DNA from: an uncultured Clostridia bacterium
GTDB taxonomy: Bacteria; Bacillota; Clostridia; TANB77; CAG-508
NCBI GenBank assembly: GCA_934141445.1
Contig: CAKPCF010000037.1
Coordinates: 1 to 6,932, forward strand
DNA length: 6,932 nt
Direction of reading: 5' to 3'
A program made the position numbers and the translations under genes. Below the pieces are notes generated by a model that saw only the letters and a list, made by a program, of their open reading frames with translations, had not been told where the DNA came from and did no database searches. Of the stretch, positions 1 to 5,331 are shown piece by piece. Each line of letters starts with the position of its first letter. Position 1 is the stretch's first letter.

Positions 1-74
1 AACACAGAAGTCAAGCTCCTAAGTGCCGAAGATACTTGCGGGTTACCCTGCTGGGAAAATAGGAAGTCGCCAGA
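1..74 (+). rRNA. rrf: 5S ribosomal RNA, 3' part
   Basis: The first ~74 bases match the well-known 3' two-thirds of bacterial 5S rRNA: AACACAGAAGTCAAGCTCCT, then GCCGAAGATACTTGCGGG, then TGGGAAAATAGGAAGTCGCC. The 5' part lies outside the window. The exact 3' end is estimated, because the partner strand of the terminal stem is missing. It is followed after about 10 bases by tRNA-Asn, so the two are almost certainly co-transcribed as the end of an rRNA operon. Confidence 0.93.
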
Positions 75-83
75 TTTATATAT

Positions 84-159
84 TCCTCGTTAGCTCAGTC
101 GGTAGAGCGTTCGGCTGTTAACCGAAATGTCGTAGGTTCAAGTCCTACACGAGGAGCCA
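84..159 (+). tRNA. tRNA-Asn (anticodon GTT)
   Basis: A complete 76-nt cloverleaf. The acceptor stem TCCTCGT (84-90) pairs with ACGAGGA (149-155). The D arm has GCTC/GAGC. The anticodon stem TTCGG (110-114) pairs with CCGAA (122-126) around loop CTGTTAA, giving anticodon GTT at 117-119, which reads Asn codons. The T arm GTAGG/CCTAC encloses TTCAAGT. The discriminator base is G and the CCA end is encoded (157-159). It is the last gene of the rRNA operon, directly before a terminator. Confidence 0.97.
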
Positions 160-160
160 T

Positions 161-196
161 AAAGATAATTTGATTTATTTCAAATTATCTTTTTTT
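161..196 (+). terminator. Rho-independent terminator of the rRNA/tRNA operon
   Basis: A perfect 13-bp inverted repeat, AAAGATAATTTGA (161-173) with TCAAATTATCTTT (180-192), encloses a 6-nt loop and runs into a T tract (190-196). It begins two bases after the tRNA CCA end, so it terminates the 5S-tRNA transcript. Confidence 0.9.
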
Positions 197-197
197 A

Positions 198-226
198 TTG
201 TTTTTAATACGAAAATATGATATAAT
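198..226 (+). promoter_or_regulatory. Sigma-A-type promoter for the 297-701 gene
   Basis: The -35 candidate is TTGTTT (198-203), followed by a 17-bp spacer and a perfect -10 TATAAT (221-226). A TG at 218-219 forms an extended -10 (TGATATAAT). Transcription would start near 232-234. It lies just after the rRNA operon terminator, so the next gene has its own transcription unit. Confidence 0.8.
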
Positions 227-258
227 CATTAAAGTACTTTTTTGAAAATATTCACTCC

Positions 259-275
259 CATCACACTTGGTGATG
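259..275 (+). promoter_or_regulatory. Leader hairpin ahead of the 297-701 gene
   Basis: CATCAC (259-264) pairs with GTGATG (270-275) around loop ACTTG, in the short leader between the inferred transcription start and the ribosome binding site (AGAAAGGA, 282-289). It could be a mRNA-stabilising stem or a protein operator; no specific regulator is recognised. Confidence 0.4.
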
Positions 276-296
276 TACAAAAGAAAGGATTGAAAC

Positions 297-701
297 ATGC
301 ATTGTTGGTTGAATTGCGTAACATACGCATTGGACATTGAAGAGGAACTTACTCAGCGCCCAGAGAACTTAGACTACTGTCTTGCTCCTGTGAAAGCAGT
401 TGAGAAGTTTGCGACTAATCATGGACGGAAAGTCCGAGTGATGAACAGCAAAGATGAGGAGTTACATTCTGGAGAATGGCGAATTGCCTTCTTCGGATTC
501 ATTCCGGGAGGTTTTGACCCTGAAGATGATGGTCGTCCCACCTGGTATAACTACCATCTGGTAAAAGAACTCGAAAACGGTGTTTGGAAGCACCGGAAAA
601 CATTCAGGTCACCTGTGAAAACGGTGGATATGGATGAAATGGTATCTGAGTATACCAAGCACGGATACCCGCCCTTTTACTTTGCAGTCTCAAAGCTGTA
701 A
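297..701 (+). CDS. Small putative papain-fold-like Cys/His protein, laterally acquired cassette
   Basis: This 134-residue protein has no signal peptide or membrane segment, so it is probably cytoplasmic. The start is firm: ATG lies 7 nt after AGAAAGGA, and an in-frame TGA at 291 rules out an earlier start. An N-C-x-x-Y-A-L motif (Asn6-Cys7 to Leu12) near the N terminus, then WRIAFFGF (61-68), YHLVKELENGVWKHR with His87 and His99 (86-100), and a V-x-x-V-D-like tail resemble a widespread, poorly characterised family. In that family an NCYAYAL motif is followed by a DYHWYRQD-type and a WSHK-type segment. I recall that pattern from memory and infer a cysteine hydrolase fold with Cys7 and His87 as possible catalytic residues. 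GC is about 46% in three rows counted, and Arg codons include CGC, CGG and CGA, unlike the AGA-dominated neighbours. With its own promoter and hairpin terminator it looks like a transferred single-gene cassette. The actual function is unknown. Confidence 0.8.
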   Translation: MHCWLNCVTYALDIEEELTQRPENLDYCLAPVKAVEKFATNHGRKVRVMNSKDEELHSGEWRIAFFGFIPGGFDPEDDGRPTWYNYHLVKELENGVWKHRKTFRSPVKTVDMDEMVSEYTKHGYPPFYFAVSKL

Positions 702-704
702 GAA

Positions 705-736
705 AGAAACTGGAAGGCTTCGGCCTTCCAGTTTCT
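705..736 (+). terminator. Hairpin terminator after the 297-701 gene
   Basis: A perfect 14-bp stem, AGAAACTGGAAGGC (705-718) with GCCTTCCAGTTTCT (723-736), is closed by a TTCG tetraloop and starts 3 nt after the stop codon. The T run is short and partly inside the stem, with AT-rich sequence after it. It is likely an intrinsic terminator or a strong 3' end-stabilising hairpin. Confidence 0.8.
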
Positions 737-944
737 AATTATATAGGTGTGAGACTGAGAGTAAATGCTGACAGCCATTTAATGGTAAATAATGTAGGAA
801 TTTATCAAATAATGTCATAAAGGCAAATAAAGTCGAGTTTTGTCAATCGAAACTAGACTTTATGAAAAATCTATGTAACTATTGATACCAAAGGCTTGTA
901 ACAGTTTTATATGTCTTTATTAAAAATTTTTTTATGAAAAAGTA
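737..944 (+). other. Non-coding spacer between the cassette and the surface-protein operon
   Basis: About 200 bases with no convincing reading frame on either strand. The only clear structure is the hairpin at 827-863, listed separately. A short palindrome CCATTTAATGG (775-785) is visible but has no supporting context. The GC drop back to the AT-rich background begins here, after the cassette. Confidence 0.6.
827..863. other. Long imperfect hairpin in non-coding spacer
   Basis: ATAAAGTC (827-834) pairs with GACTTTAT (856-863). After one G/A mismatch, AGTTT (836-840) pairs with AAACT (850-854) around a 9-nt loop. No T tract follows on the + strand, so it is not a typical + strand terminator. 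It could be a small RNA element, an old terminator or a protein site. Confidence 0.45.
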
Positions 945-973
945 TTTACAACTTATATTGACCATGCTATACT
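945..973 (+). promoter_or_regulatory. Extended -10 promoter of the SipW-type operon
   Basis: The -35 TTTACA (945-950) and -10 TATACT (968-973) are separated by exactly 17 bp. TG at 965-966 gives an extended -10 (TGCTATACT). Transcription would start near 979-981. This is the only good promoter seen ahead of the five surface-protein genes, and it implies an unusually long leader of about 225 nt. Confidence 0.75.
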
Positions 974-979
974 CTAACC

Positions 980-1207
980 AAGTTAAATGTTTTTAACAAA
1001 ATTTTATTTATTCAAAAAAAATTATACTTAATTCTTAGGTATAATTAAATTTCCCAAAATAAAATTAAATATTGATATGAAAAGTTTATTAAAGTTTTGT
1101 AAAATTTTTGTTGTGTTATTTATGCCCCCGCAGAATAAATCAAAAAGATTATAAAATAAATTGTTAAAAATGTTTAACTGCATTATAAAAAAGAAAGGAG
1201 GATGCCC
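980..1207 (+). promoter_or_regulatory. Long structured 5' leader of the surface-protein operon
   Basis: This AT-rich untranslated leader has several inverted repeats. GTTAAA (982-987) pairs with TTTAAC (991-996). AATTATAC (1020-1027) pairs with GTATAATT (1039-1046) around an 11-nt loop. ATTTAT (1118-1123) pairs with ATAAAT (1135-1140) and exposes the C-rich loop GCCCCCGCAGA, the only GC-rich patch in the leader. GTTAAA (1163-1168) pairs with TTTAAC (1173-1178), nearly repeating the first element. A strong Shine-Dalgarno GGAGG sits at 1197-1201. I recognise no known riboswitch class. A regulatory role is inferred from the length and structure only. Confidence 0.45.
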
Positions 1208-1777
1208 GTGAAAAAAAATAGAGCGATTGGAATTTTTCTAATTCTTTCTCTATTACTTTTAATATTTTTAGCTGGATACTCATTTGCTAAATATTATACT
1301 GTTGTTGATGGTAAAGGTAAAGTTGGAATTGCTAAATGGTCTTTTATAGCCAGAGATAATAACAATGATATTACCAATATATCTTTAAAAGATACAGCAT
1401 CAGAAGTTAGTTTAGTTGATGGAAAAATTGCACCAGGAACATTTGGTAGTTTTGATATTATTATAGATGCAACTGGTTCAGAAGTTGGAGTAGACTATGA
1501 TATAAATGTAGTTTCAGAAGATAATGTACCAACTAATATGAAATTTAAGCAAAAAGATAGTAGTACATCATATTCTAATTTAAAAGAGTTAGCTGACACA
1601 GAATTAAATGGTAGTATAAATTTAGCTGATAGTAATAAAGTTAAAACTATTACAGTAGAATGGGAATGGCCTTATGAAACAGAAAATGGTGATGCTGCTG
1701 ATATGGCTAATGGTGTTAATGCTGGCAACTATCAATTTGGTTTACAAATTATAGGTAGCCAAGCAAAAGCTCAATAA
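1208..1777 (+). CDS. TasA/camelysin-like secreted protein with SipW-type signal peptide
   Basis: This is probably the major secreted subunit of the operon. The start is taken as GTG at 1208, six bases after GGAGG (1197-1201). The in-frame ATG at 1202 touches the Shine-Dalgarno and is too close to use. The 189-residue product has Lys2-Lys3, a hydrophobic segment (about 7-23) and a predicted cut after Ala27 in SFA-KYY. Next come VVDGKGKVGIAKWSF (32-46), the region IAPGTFGSFDI (74-84) and YDINV (97-101), and WEWPYE (152-157) near the C terminus. The order 'hydrophobic helix, A-K-Y, Gly-rich turn, IAKW, PG-x-x-G-x-F, beta strands' fits TasA/CotN/camelysin-type SipW substrates, which form a secreted beta sandwich. 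A SipW-like peptidase gene follows. The family call rests on pattern similarity, not an alignment. No protease zinc motif is seen, so a structural or fibre role is favoured. Confidence 0.78.
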   Translation: MKKNRAIGIFLILSLLLLIFLAGYSFAKYYTVVDGKGKVGIAKWSFIARDNNNDITNISLKDTASEVSLVDGKIAPGTFGSFDIIIDATGSEVGVDYDINVVSEDNVPTNMKFKQKDSSTSYSNLKELADTELNGSINLADSNKVKTITVEWEWPYETENGDAADMANGVNAGNYQFGLQIIGSQAKAQ

Positions 1778-1835
1778 TGAAGAATCCAATCTTTCATAAA
1801 TAACCTTATATTATCCAATATATTATCCGAATAGA

Positions 1836-1855
1836 CAGAGAGCTTTAGCTCTCTG
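1836..1855 (+). terminator. Intra-operon hairpin after the first surface gene
   Basis: A perfect 8-bp stem, CAGAGAGC (1836-1843) with GCTCTCTG (1848-1855), is closed by a TTTA loop 58 nt after the stop codon of the TasA-like gene. No T tract follows, so full termination is doubtful. It may act as a 3' stabiliser or partial terminator that leaves more mRNA for the structural protein than for the peptidase. The rest of the ~200-nt gap (1778-1976) is AT-rich, and a weak second promoter there cannot be excluded. Confidence 0.5.
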
Positions 1856-1976
1856 CTAAGATAACTATTTGATTTATTTTATAAAGAGTTGTTTTAGTAG
1901 AGGGCTAAATAAAAATTTAATTATTACTAATTAAAAATATTATATAAAATTTCAAATCATTAGAATAGGAGCAAGA

Positions 1977-2480
1977 ATGAAAAATTTAATTCAAAAAATT
2001 GTTTTATTTATATTTATCTGTATTCTTTTATTTATATCATATACAAAATTTATTCTAAAAGAAGATGTTATAAAAATAGGTGGAATAGCTACATTTGTTG
2101 TATTAACTGGAAGTATGGAGCCTACAATTCAAGCAGGAGAAATGATTGTTGTAAAAGAAGAAAATGCTTATCAAATTGGAGATATTGTAACTTATAGAGA
2201 AGAAAAAGACTTTTTAGTAACACATAGAATTGTTAAGATTGATGGTGAAAATATTACAACAAAAGGTGATAATAATAATCTTGAAGATAAAACTATTAAA
2301 GAAGGTCAAATTTTAGGAAAAGTTATTTTTCAATCAAAGTTATGTGGTTTTATAATATTATATTTGCTTAAACCAATAACTTTGATACTGATAATTTTTT
2401 TGCTAGTTCAAAACACTTTATTTCAAATATTAAATGAAAAAACAATTAAAGAGGTGAAAAATACTGAAAATAAAAAATAG
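1977..2480 (+). CDS. sipW: SipW-like (ER-type) signal peptidase I
   Basis: This membrane peptidase removes signal peptides on the outer face of the cell membrane. The ATG follows AGGAG (1967-1971) by 5 nt. The 167-residue protein has an N-terminal membrane helix (about 7-27), the catalytic box TGSMEPT with Ser46, and THRIV with His83. KGDNNN follows with Asp98, and Asp104 lies a little further on. A second hydrophobic segment (about 122-146) precedes a basic cytoplasmic tail. His in place of the usual Lys marks the archaeal/ER-type class to which Bacillus SipW belongs; that group uses a Ser/His/Asp arrangement. It lies between candidate substrates, so it is likely their dedicated peptidase, as SipW is for TasA and TapA. 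All expected catalytic residues are present, so it should be active. Its last codons overlap the next gene if that gene starts at CTG 2464. Confidence 0.93.
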   Translation: MKNLIQKIVLFIFICILLFISYTKFILKEDVIKIGGIATFVVLTGSMEPTIQAGEMIVVKEENAYQIGDIVTYREEKDFLVTHRIVKIDGENITTKGDNNNLEDKTIKEGQILGKVIFQSKLCGFIILYLLKPITLILIIFLLVQNTLFQILNEKTIKEVKNTENKK

Positions 2481-2943
2481 TCATATATTGTGCGTTTTAT
2501 TTATAATACTCATTGTTAATTTTTCTTCTGCTAAATATATTTCAATTATAGACGGAAGTGGAGAGGCTGAAATAGCAAAACCGATTTTTTATGTAAAAAG
2601 CGAAGAAGAAAAAAATGTTGAATTCTATAAAGGCATGAAAGAGGTAAGCTATAGTTTTGAAATTTCAAATAATATAGATGGAAAAAGAAGTGAAGTAGAT
2701 TTAGATTATGTAATTAGTATTGAAAATCAAAACGAGAACTTTCCAGTAGAATACAGTTTATATTCAGAAAGCGGAGAAAAAATAGAGTTATTAGATAATA
2801 AAACGAGTAAGATAGAGCAAAAATTCGATAAAGAACAGGATGATAAATATATATTAAAGGTTAAATGGAAAGAAATTGATGAGGATTTAGCTGAAAGTAG
2901 TGATATTAAAATAAAAGTAGAAGCAGTAGAGAAAAGAAAATAA
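2464..2943 (+). CDS. Second TasA-like SipW substrate, probable CTG start
   Basis: This secreted protein appears to be a paralogue of the 1208-1777 product. From a CTG start at 2464 it has 159 residues: a basic N end (MKIKNSH), a hydrophobic core (about 8-20), and a predicted cut after Ala23 in SSA-KYIS. IIDGSGEAEIAKPIF (28-42) then aligns by eye with VVDGKGKVGIAKWSF in the first protein. SEVDLDYVISI (76-86) matches SEVGVDYDINV there. The CTG lies 7 nt after GAGGTG (2451-2456). A shorter TTG start at 2488 has no ribosome binding site and would remove the positive N end, so CTG is preferred. It overlaps the end of sipW by 17 nt, suggesting translational coupling. No WEWPYE-like tail is present; the C terminus is highly charged. 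It is probably a minor or accessory fibre subunit, comparable in role to TapA. Confidence 0.72.
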   Translation: MKIKNSHILCVLFIILIVNFSSAKYISIIDGSGEAEIAKPIFYVKSEEEKNVEFYKGMKEVSYSFEISNNIDGKRSEVDLDYVISIENQNENFPVEYSLYSESGEKIELLDNKTSKIEQKFDKEQDDKYILKVKWKEIDEDLAESSDIKIKVEAVEKRK

Positions 2944-2956
2944 AGAGGTTATGGAA

Positions 2957-3148
2957 TTGAAAAAGAAGAAAAGTATAAATATTTTAGAACTGAGTGTGAT
3001 TATAATTTTATTGATAATATGTATAATTACAAGTTTTAAAAGTGGACAAAAATATTATGATTTAAAAAATACTCAATTTAAAGATACAAATTCAAAAATA
3101 AATGCTGATATTGCAAATTGGAGGTTTAGAGTAACAATAGTATATTAA
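2957..3148 (+). CDS. Very short SipW-substrate-like protein, possibly a truncated paralogue
   Basis: A 63-residue product if TTG 2957 is the start, 8 nt after GAGG (2945-2948). An ATG at 2951 is in frame but only 2 nt from GAGG; it would add two residues. The protein has a Lys-rich start (MKKKKSINILE), a hydrophobic helix (about 12-26), then GQKYY and INADIANWRFRV near the end. The KYY and 'IA-x-W-x-F' elements match the start of the mature TasA-like proteins nearby, but it stops where their beta domain would begin. There is no room for the missing part before the next gene (19 nt gap), so a deletion is more likely than a simple frameshift. It could instead be a genuine small membrane-anchored or secreted peptide. 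It lies 13 nt after the preceding stop, inside the operon. Confidence 0.6.
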   Translation: MKKKKSINILELSVIIILLIICIITSFKSGQKYYDLKNTQFKDTNSKINADIANWRFRVTIVY

Positions 3149-3167
3149 GAATTGAATAGGAGAGAAA

Positions 3168-4349
3168 ATGACAAAAAGAATAACTAGAATTATATTTATT
3201 TTAATAGAAATTTTAATAATAGTAAAATTTGCAAATGTAACACATGCTAAATATAATTACAATATAGAACTAAAAGCTTTCACAGTTTTTAGAGATACTA
3301 AATTACCAAATGCAAAAATTACATATTCAACAACTGAACCAACTAATAAGGATGTAACTGTAAATATAAATGTAGATAAAGATATAATTCCATTACAAAA
3401 TTTTAATTGGAATAAGGAAAATAAGGTCTTATCGAAAGTATTAAGTGAAAATACTAGAGAAAAGGTAATTTTAGAAGATTATTCTGGAAATAAGAATGAG
3501 ATAGAGTATAATGTGGACTGGATAGATAAGATTAAACCTGAAATAATTGGTATTGAAGATAATAAAACATATACAATTCCTGTAAAAATAGACTATAAAG
3601 ATAATATGGGAATAAAAGATATTGTAGTAGAAAACTATGGATATTTAAAAGTTGAAATGAATTTATTATCTTATGATACAGAGAAAAAGTATGCTTTTGA
3701 CTATAACAATACGACTTGCAAAATTAGAATTCTACAAAAACCAAAAGATGCAAGTAAATTAAAATTTTATTATAATGACAAGTTACTTGCAATAACAACA
3801 CAGAATGAATATACTTACAGTAAATTACCACCAGATAGTGAAAATTTAAAATTTAGAATTGTTGCAATAGATAAAAATGGTAATGCACTTGAAGAATTAA
3901 ATCTATTAGGTCGTACAAGTACATATAAAAATATCAAAGTTGTAAAAGATAATTCAGGAGCAAATGTACATTTAAGTGGAATTGAGTCTACAGAAAAAGA
4001 TGTATTGTATTTTGTATGGGAATATGGTAAACAAAGTACAACTCAAAAAGCATATATTGTAAACATAAAAAATGGAGAAGCTGATTTGCCATTTAAAATA
4101 AGTGAGTTTAATAATAAAAAATGTCAATATGTAATGCATATATACACAAGAGACCAAAAAGAAAATTTAAGTTTAGCAAATGGGGTATATATAGATATTG
4201 GAAAAAACTATAATTCAAATTTAGCAGAAAAAGAAGAGGAGATAAAAAATCCATCAGATGTTAGATTATTAAAGCAAAAAGGAAGATACAAAATTTTGGT
4301 AACAGATTTAGCTGGGAATACAAACCAAATGACAATAAGAGCAAAATAA
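3168..4349 (+). CDS. Secreted surface protein with Ig-like repeats
   Basis: A 393-residue protein whose ATG follows AGGAGAG (3158-3164). It has a basic N end (MTKRITR), a hydrophobic core (about 8-22) and a predicted cut after Ala27 in THA-KYN, the same A-K-Y junction as two neighbours. Residues 47-118 resemble a Firmicutes Ig-like repeat: PNAKITYSTTEPTNKDVTV, then ILEDYSGNKNEIEY. A second repeat may begin at KPEIIGIEDNKTY (123-135). The C terminus YKILVTDLAGNTNQMTI (374-390) matches the closing strand of such domains. Such modules usually mediate adhesion or protein-protein contact outside the cell. No LPXTG motif, C-terminal membrane helix or SLH domain is visible, so it may be held through the TasA-like partner. 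It is the last gene of the SipW operon, 19 nt after the short gene. The specific ligand is unknown. Confidence 0.75.
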   Translation: MTKRITRIIFILIEILIIVKFANVTHAKYNYNIELKAFTVFRDTKLPNAKITYSTTEPTNKDVTVNINVDKDIIPLQNFNWNKENKVLSKVLSENTREKVILEDYSGNKNEIEYNVDWIDKIKPEIIGIEDNKTYTIPVKIDYKDNMGIKDIVVENYGYLKVEMNLLSYDTEKKYAFDYNNTTCKIRILQKPKDASKLKFYYNDKLLAITTQNEYTYSKLPPDSENLKFRIVAIDKNGNALEELNLLGRTSTYKNIKVVKDNSGANVHLSGIESTEKDVLYFVWEYGKQSTTQKAYIVNIKNGEADLPFKISEFNNKKCQYVMHIYTRDQKENLSLANGVYIDIGKNYNSNLAEKEEEIKNPSDVRLLKQKGRYKILVTDLAGNTNQMTIRAK

Positions 4350-4370
4350 AGTGAAAGATAAAAATAGTGA

Positions 4371-4398
4371 TTTACATTTTTGGAAACTATGATATAAT
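4371..4398 (+). promoter_or_regulatory. Promoter of the P-loop/cmk/plsC block
   Basis: The -35 TTTACA (4371-4376), a 16-bp spacer and a perfect -10 TATAAT (4393-4398) with TG at 4390-4391 form an extended -10 promoter. Transcription would start near 4404, about 65 nt before the start codon. A weak stem (AAAAAT 4360-4365 with ATTTTT 4376-4381) overlaps the -35 region and may serve as the poor terminator of the preceding operon. Confidence 0.75.
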
Positions 4399-4469
4399 AA
4401 TTTAAATCATAAATATAATAGTTATAGTATAAGTTACTGTAGAAAAATTATATAATGTAGGAGAAAAAT

Positions 4470-5327
4470 ATGTTTTCACATAAAATAAAAGTATATGCAT
4501 TTGTAGGACCATCTGGCACTGGGAAAAGCTATAGAGCACAAATGGTGGCAAATGATAGAGGAATAAATTATATTATAGATGATGGATTATTGATATCTGG
4601 TAACGAAGTTTTAGCAGGTGTTTCAGCAAAAAAAGCTCCAACTAAAATAGAAACTGTTAGAAATGCACTTTTTACTGATGTAAATAAGAGAAAAGAAATA
4701 CAGAAGGTAATAAAAAAGTACAAACCAGAGAGTATCTTAATATTAGGAACATCTGACGGAATGGTAAACAAAATAGCAGAAAATTTGGAATTACCACCAA
4801 TATCTGAAACAATATATATAACAGATGTTGCCACAGAAGAAGAGATGCAAACAGCTAGAAGGATTAGAGTAACCCAGGGGAAACATGTAATACCAGTTCC
4901 AACTTTTGCAATAAAGAAAGATTTTTCAGGATACTTGTTAGATCCATTACAAATTTTTAAGTCAACTGGAAAAGGAAAAGCACCATATATTTCGGAAAAA
5001 TCAATAATAAGACCAACATTTAGTTATATGGGACATTTTGAAATTTCAGATAATGTTTTTAAACAAATAATTGAGTGCGTAGTTCAGACAATGAAAGAAA
5101 TATATAGAGTATCTAGAATTATAATAAAGAAACATGAGGGGTTTGATGATGGTATTTATATTTATATAGAAGTTGTTATAGAATATGGATATCAAGTAGC
5201 AGAATCTATGAAGGCTTTAAAAAAGAAAATCATAAAAGAAATAGAAAATTTAACTGCAATGAATGTTTTAAATATGGAAATTGTAGTAAAAGGGGTTCAT
5301 TATGAACCAGAAAAAAATAAAATCTAA
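4470..5327 (+). CDS. P-loop NTPase fused to an Asp23/Gls24-like domain
   Basis: A 285-residue cytoplasmic protein whose ATG lies 6 nt after AGGAG (4459-4463). The N-terminal domain has a Walker A motif GPSGTGKS (13-20), a hydrophobic strand SILILGTSDG (88-97) and an Arg-rich stretch TARRIRVTQGKHVIPVP (128-144). It resembles a small-molecule kinase or AAA-type P-loop fold without a recognised substrate. The C-terminal part (about 188-277), from GHFEISDNVF through YGYQVAESMKALKKKI to LNMEIVVKGV, has the alternating pattern of the Asp23/Gls24 (alkaline-shock, envelope stress) family. That family in other Firmicutes is anchored near the membrane through partner proteins. The fusion suggests a nucleotide-dependent role linked to the envelope, but this is inference. 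It heads a block with cmk and plsC, which are also envelope-lipid related. No membrane segment is seen. Confidence 0.8.
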   Translation: MFSHKIKVYAFVGPSGTGKSYRAQMVANDRGINYIIDDGLLISGNEVLAGVSAKKAPTKIETVRNALFTDVNKRKEIQKVIKKYKPESILILGTSDGMVNKIAENLELPPISETIYITDVATEEEMQTARRIRVTQGKHVIPVPTFAIKKDFSGYLLDPLQIFKSTGKGKAPYISEKSIIRPTFSYMGHFEISDNVFKQIIECVVQTMKEIYRVSRIIIKKHEGFDDGIYIYIEVVIEYGYQVAESMKALKKKIIKEIENLTAMNVLNMEIVVKGVHYEPEKNKI

Positions 5328-5331
5328 CAAT

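Noticed and set aside
84..159. tRNA-Asn as an integration site for the cassette or for a larger island
   Set aside because: No second copy of the tRNA 3' end is visible in the window and no integrase is present, so an attachment site cannot be supported.
775..785. Palindrome CCATTTAATGG as an operator
   Set aside because: It is short, far from the nearest promoter and has no second copy in the window.
1072..1105. Second promoter (TTGATA with TAAAAT) within the operon leader
   Set aside because: The spacer is about 22 bp, too long for a sigma-A promoter; the 945-973 promoter is much better.
1208..1777. Active camelysin-type metalloprotease (M73)
   Set aside because: No HExxH-like or other zinc motif is visible; a structural TasA-like role fits better.
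3168..4349. Sortase-anchored adhesin
   Set aside because: No LPXTG-like motif, hydrophobic tail or basic C-terminal anchor; the protein ends with a domain strand (MTIRAK).
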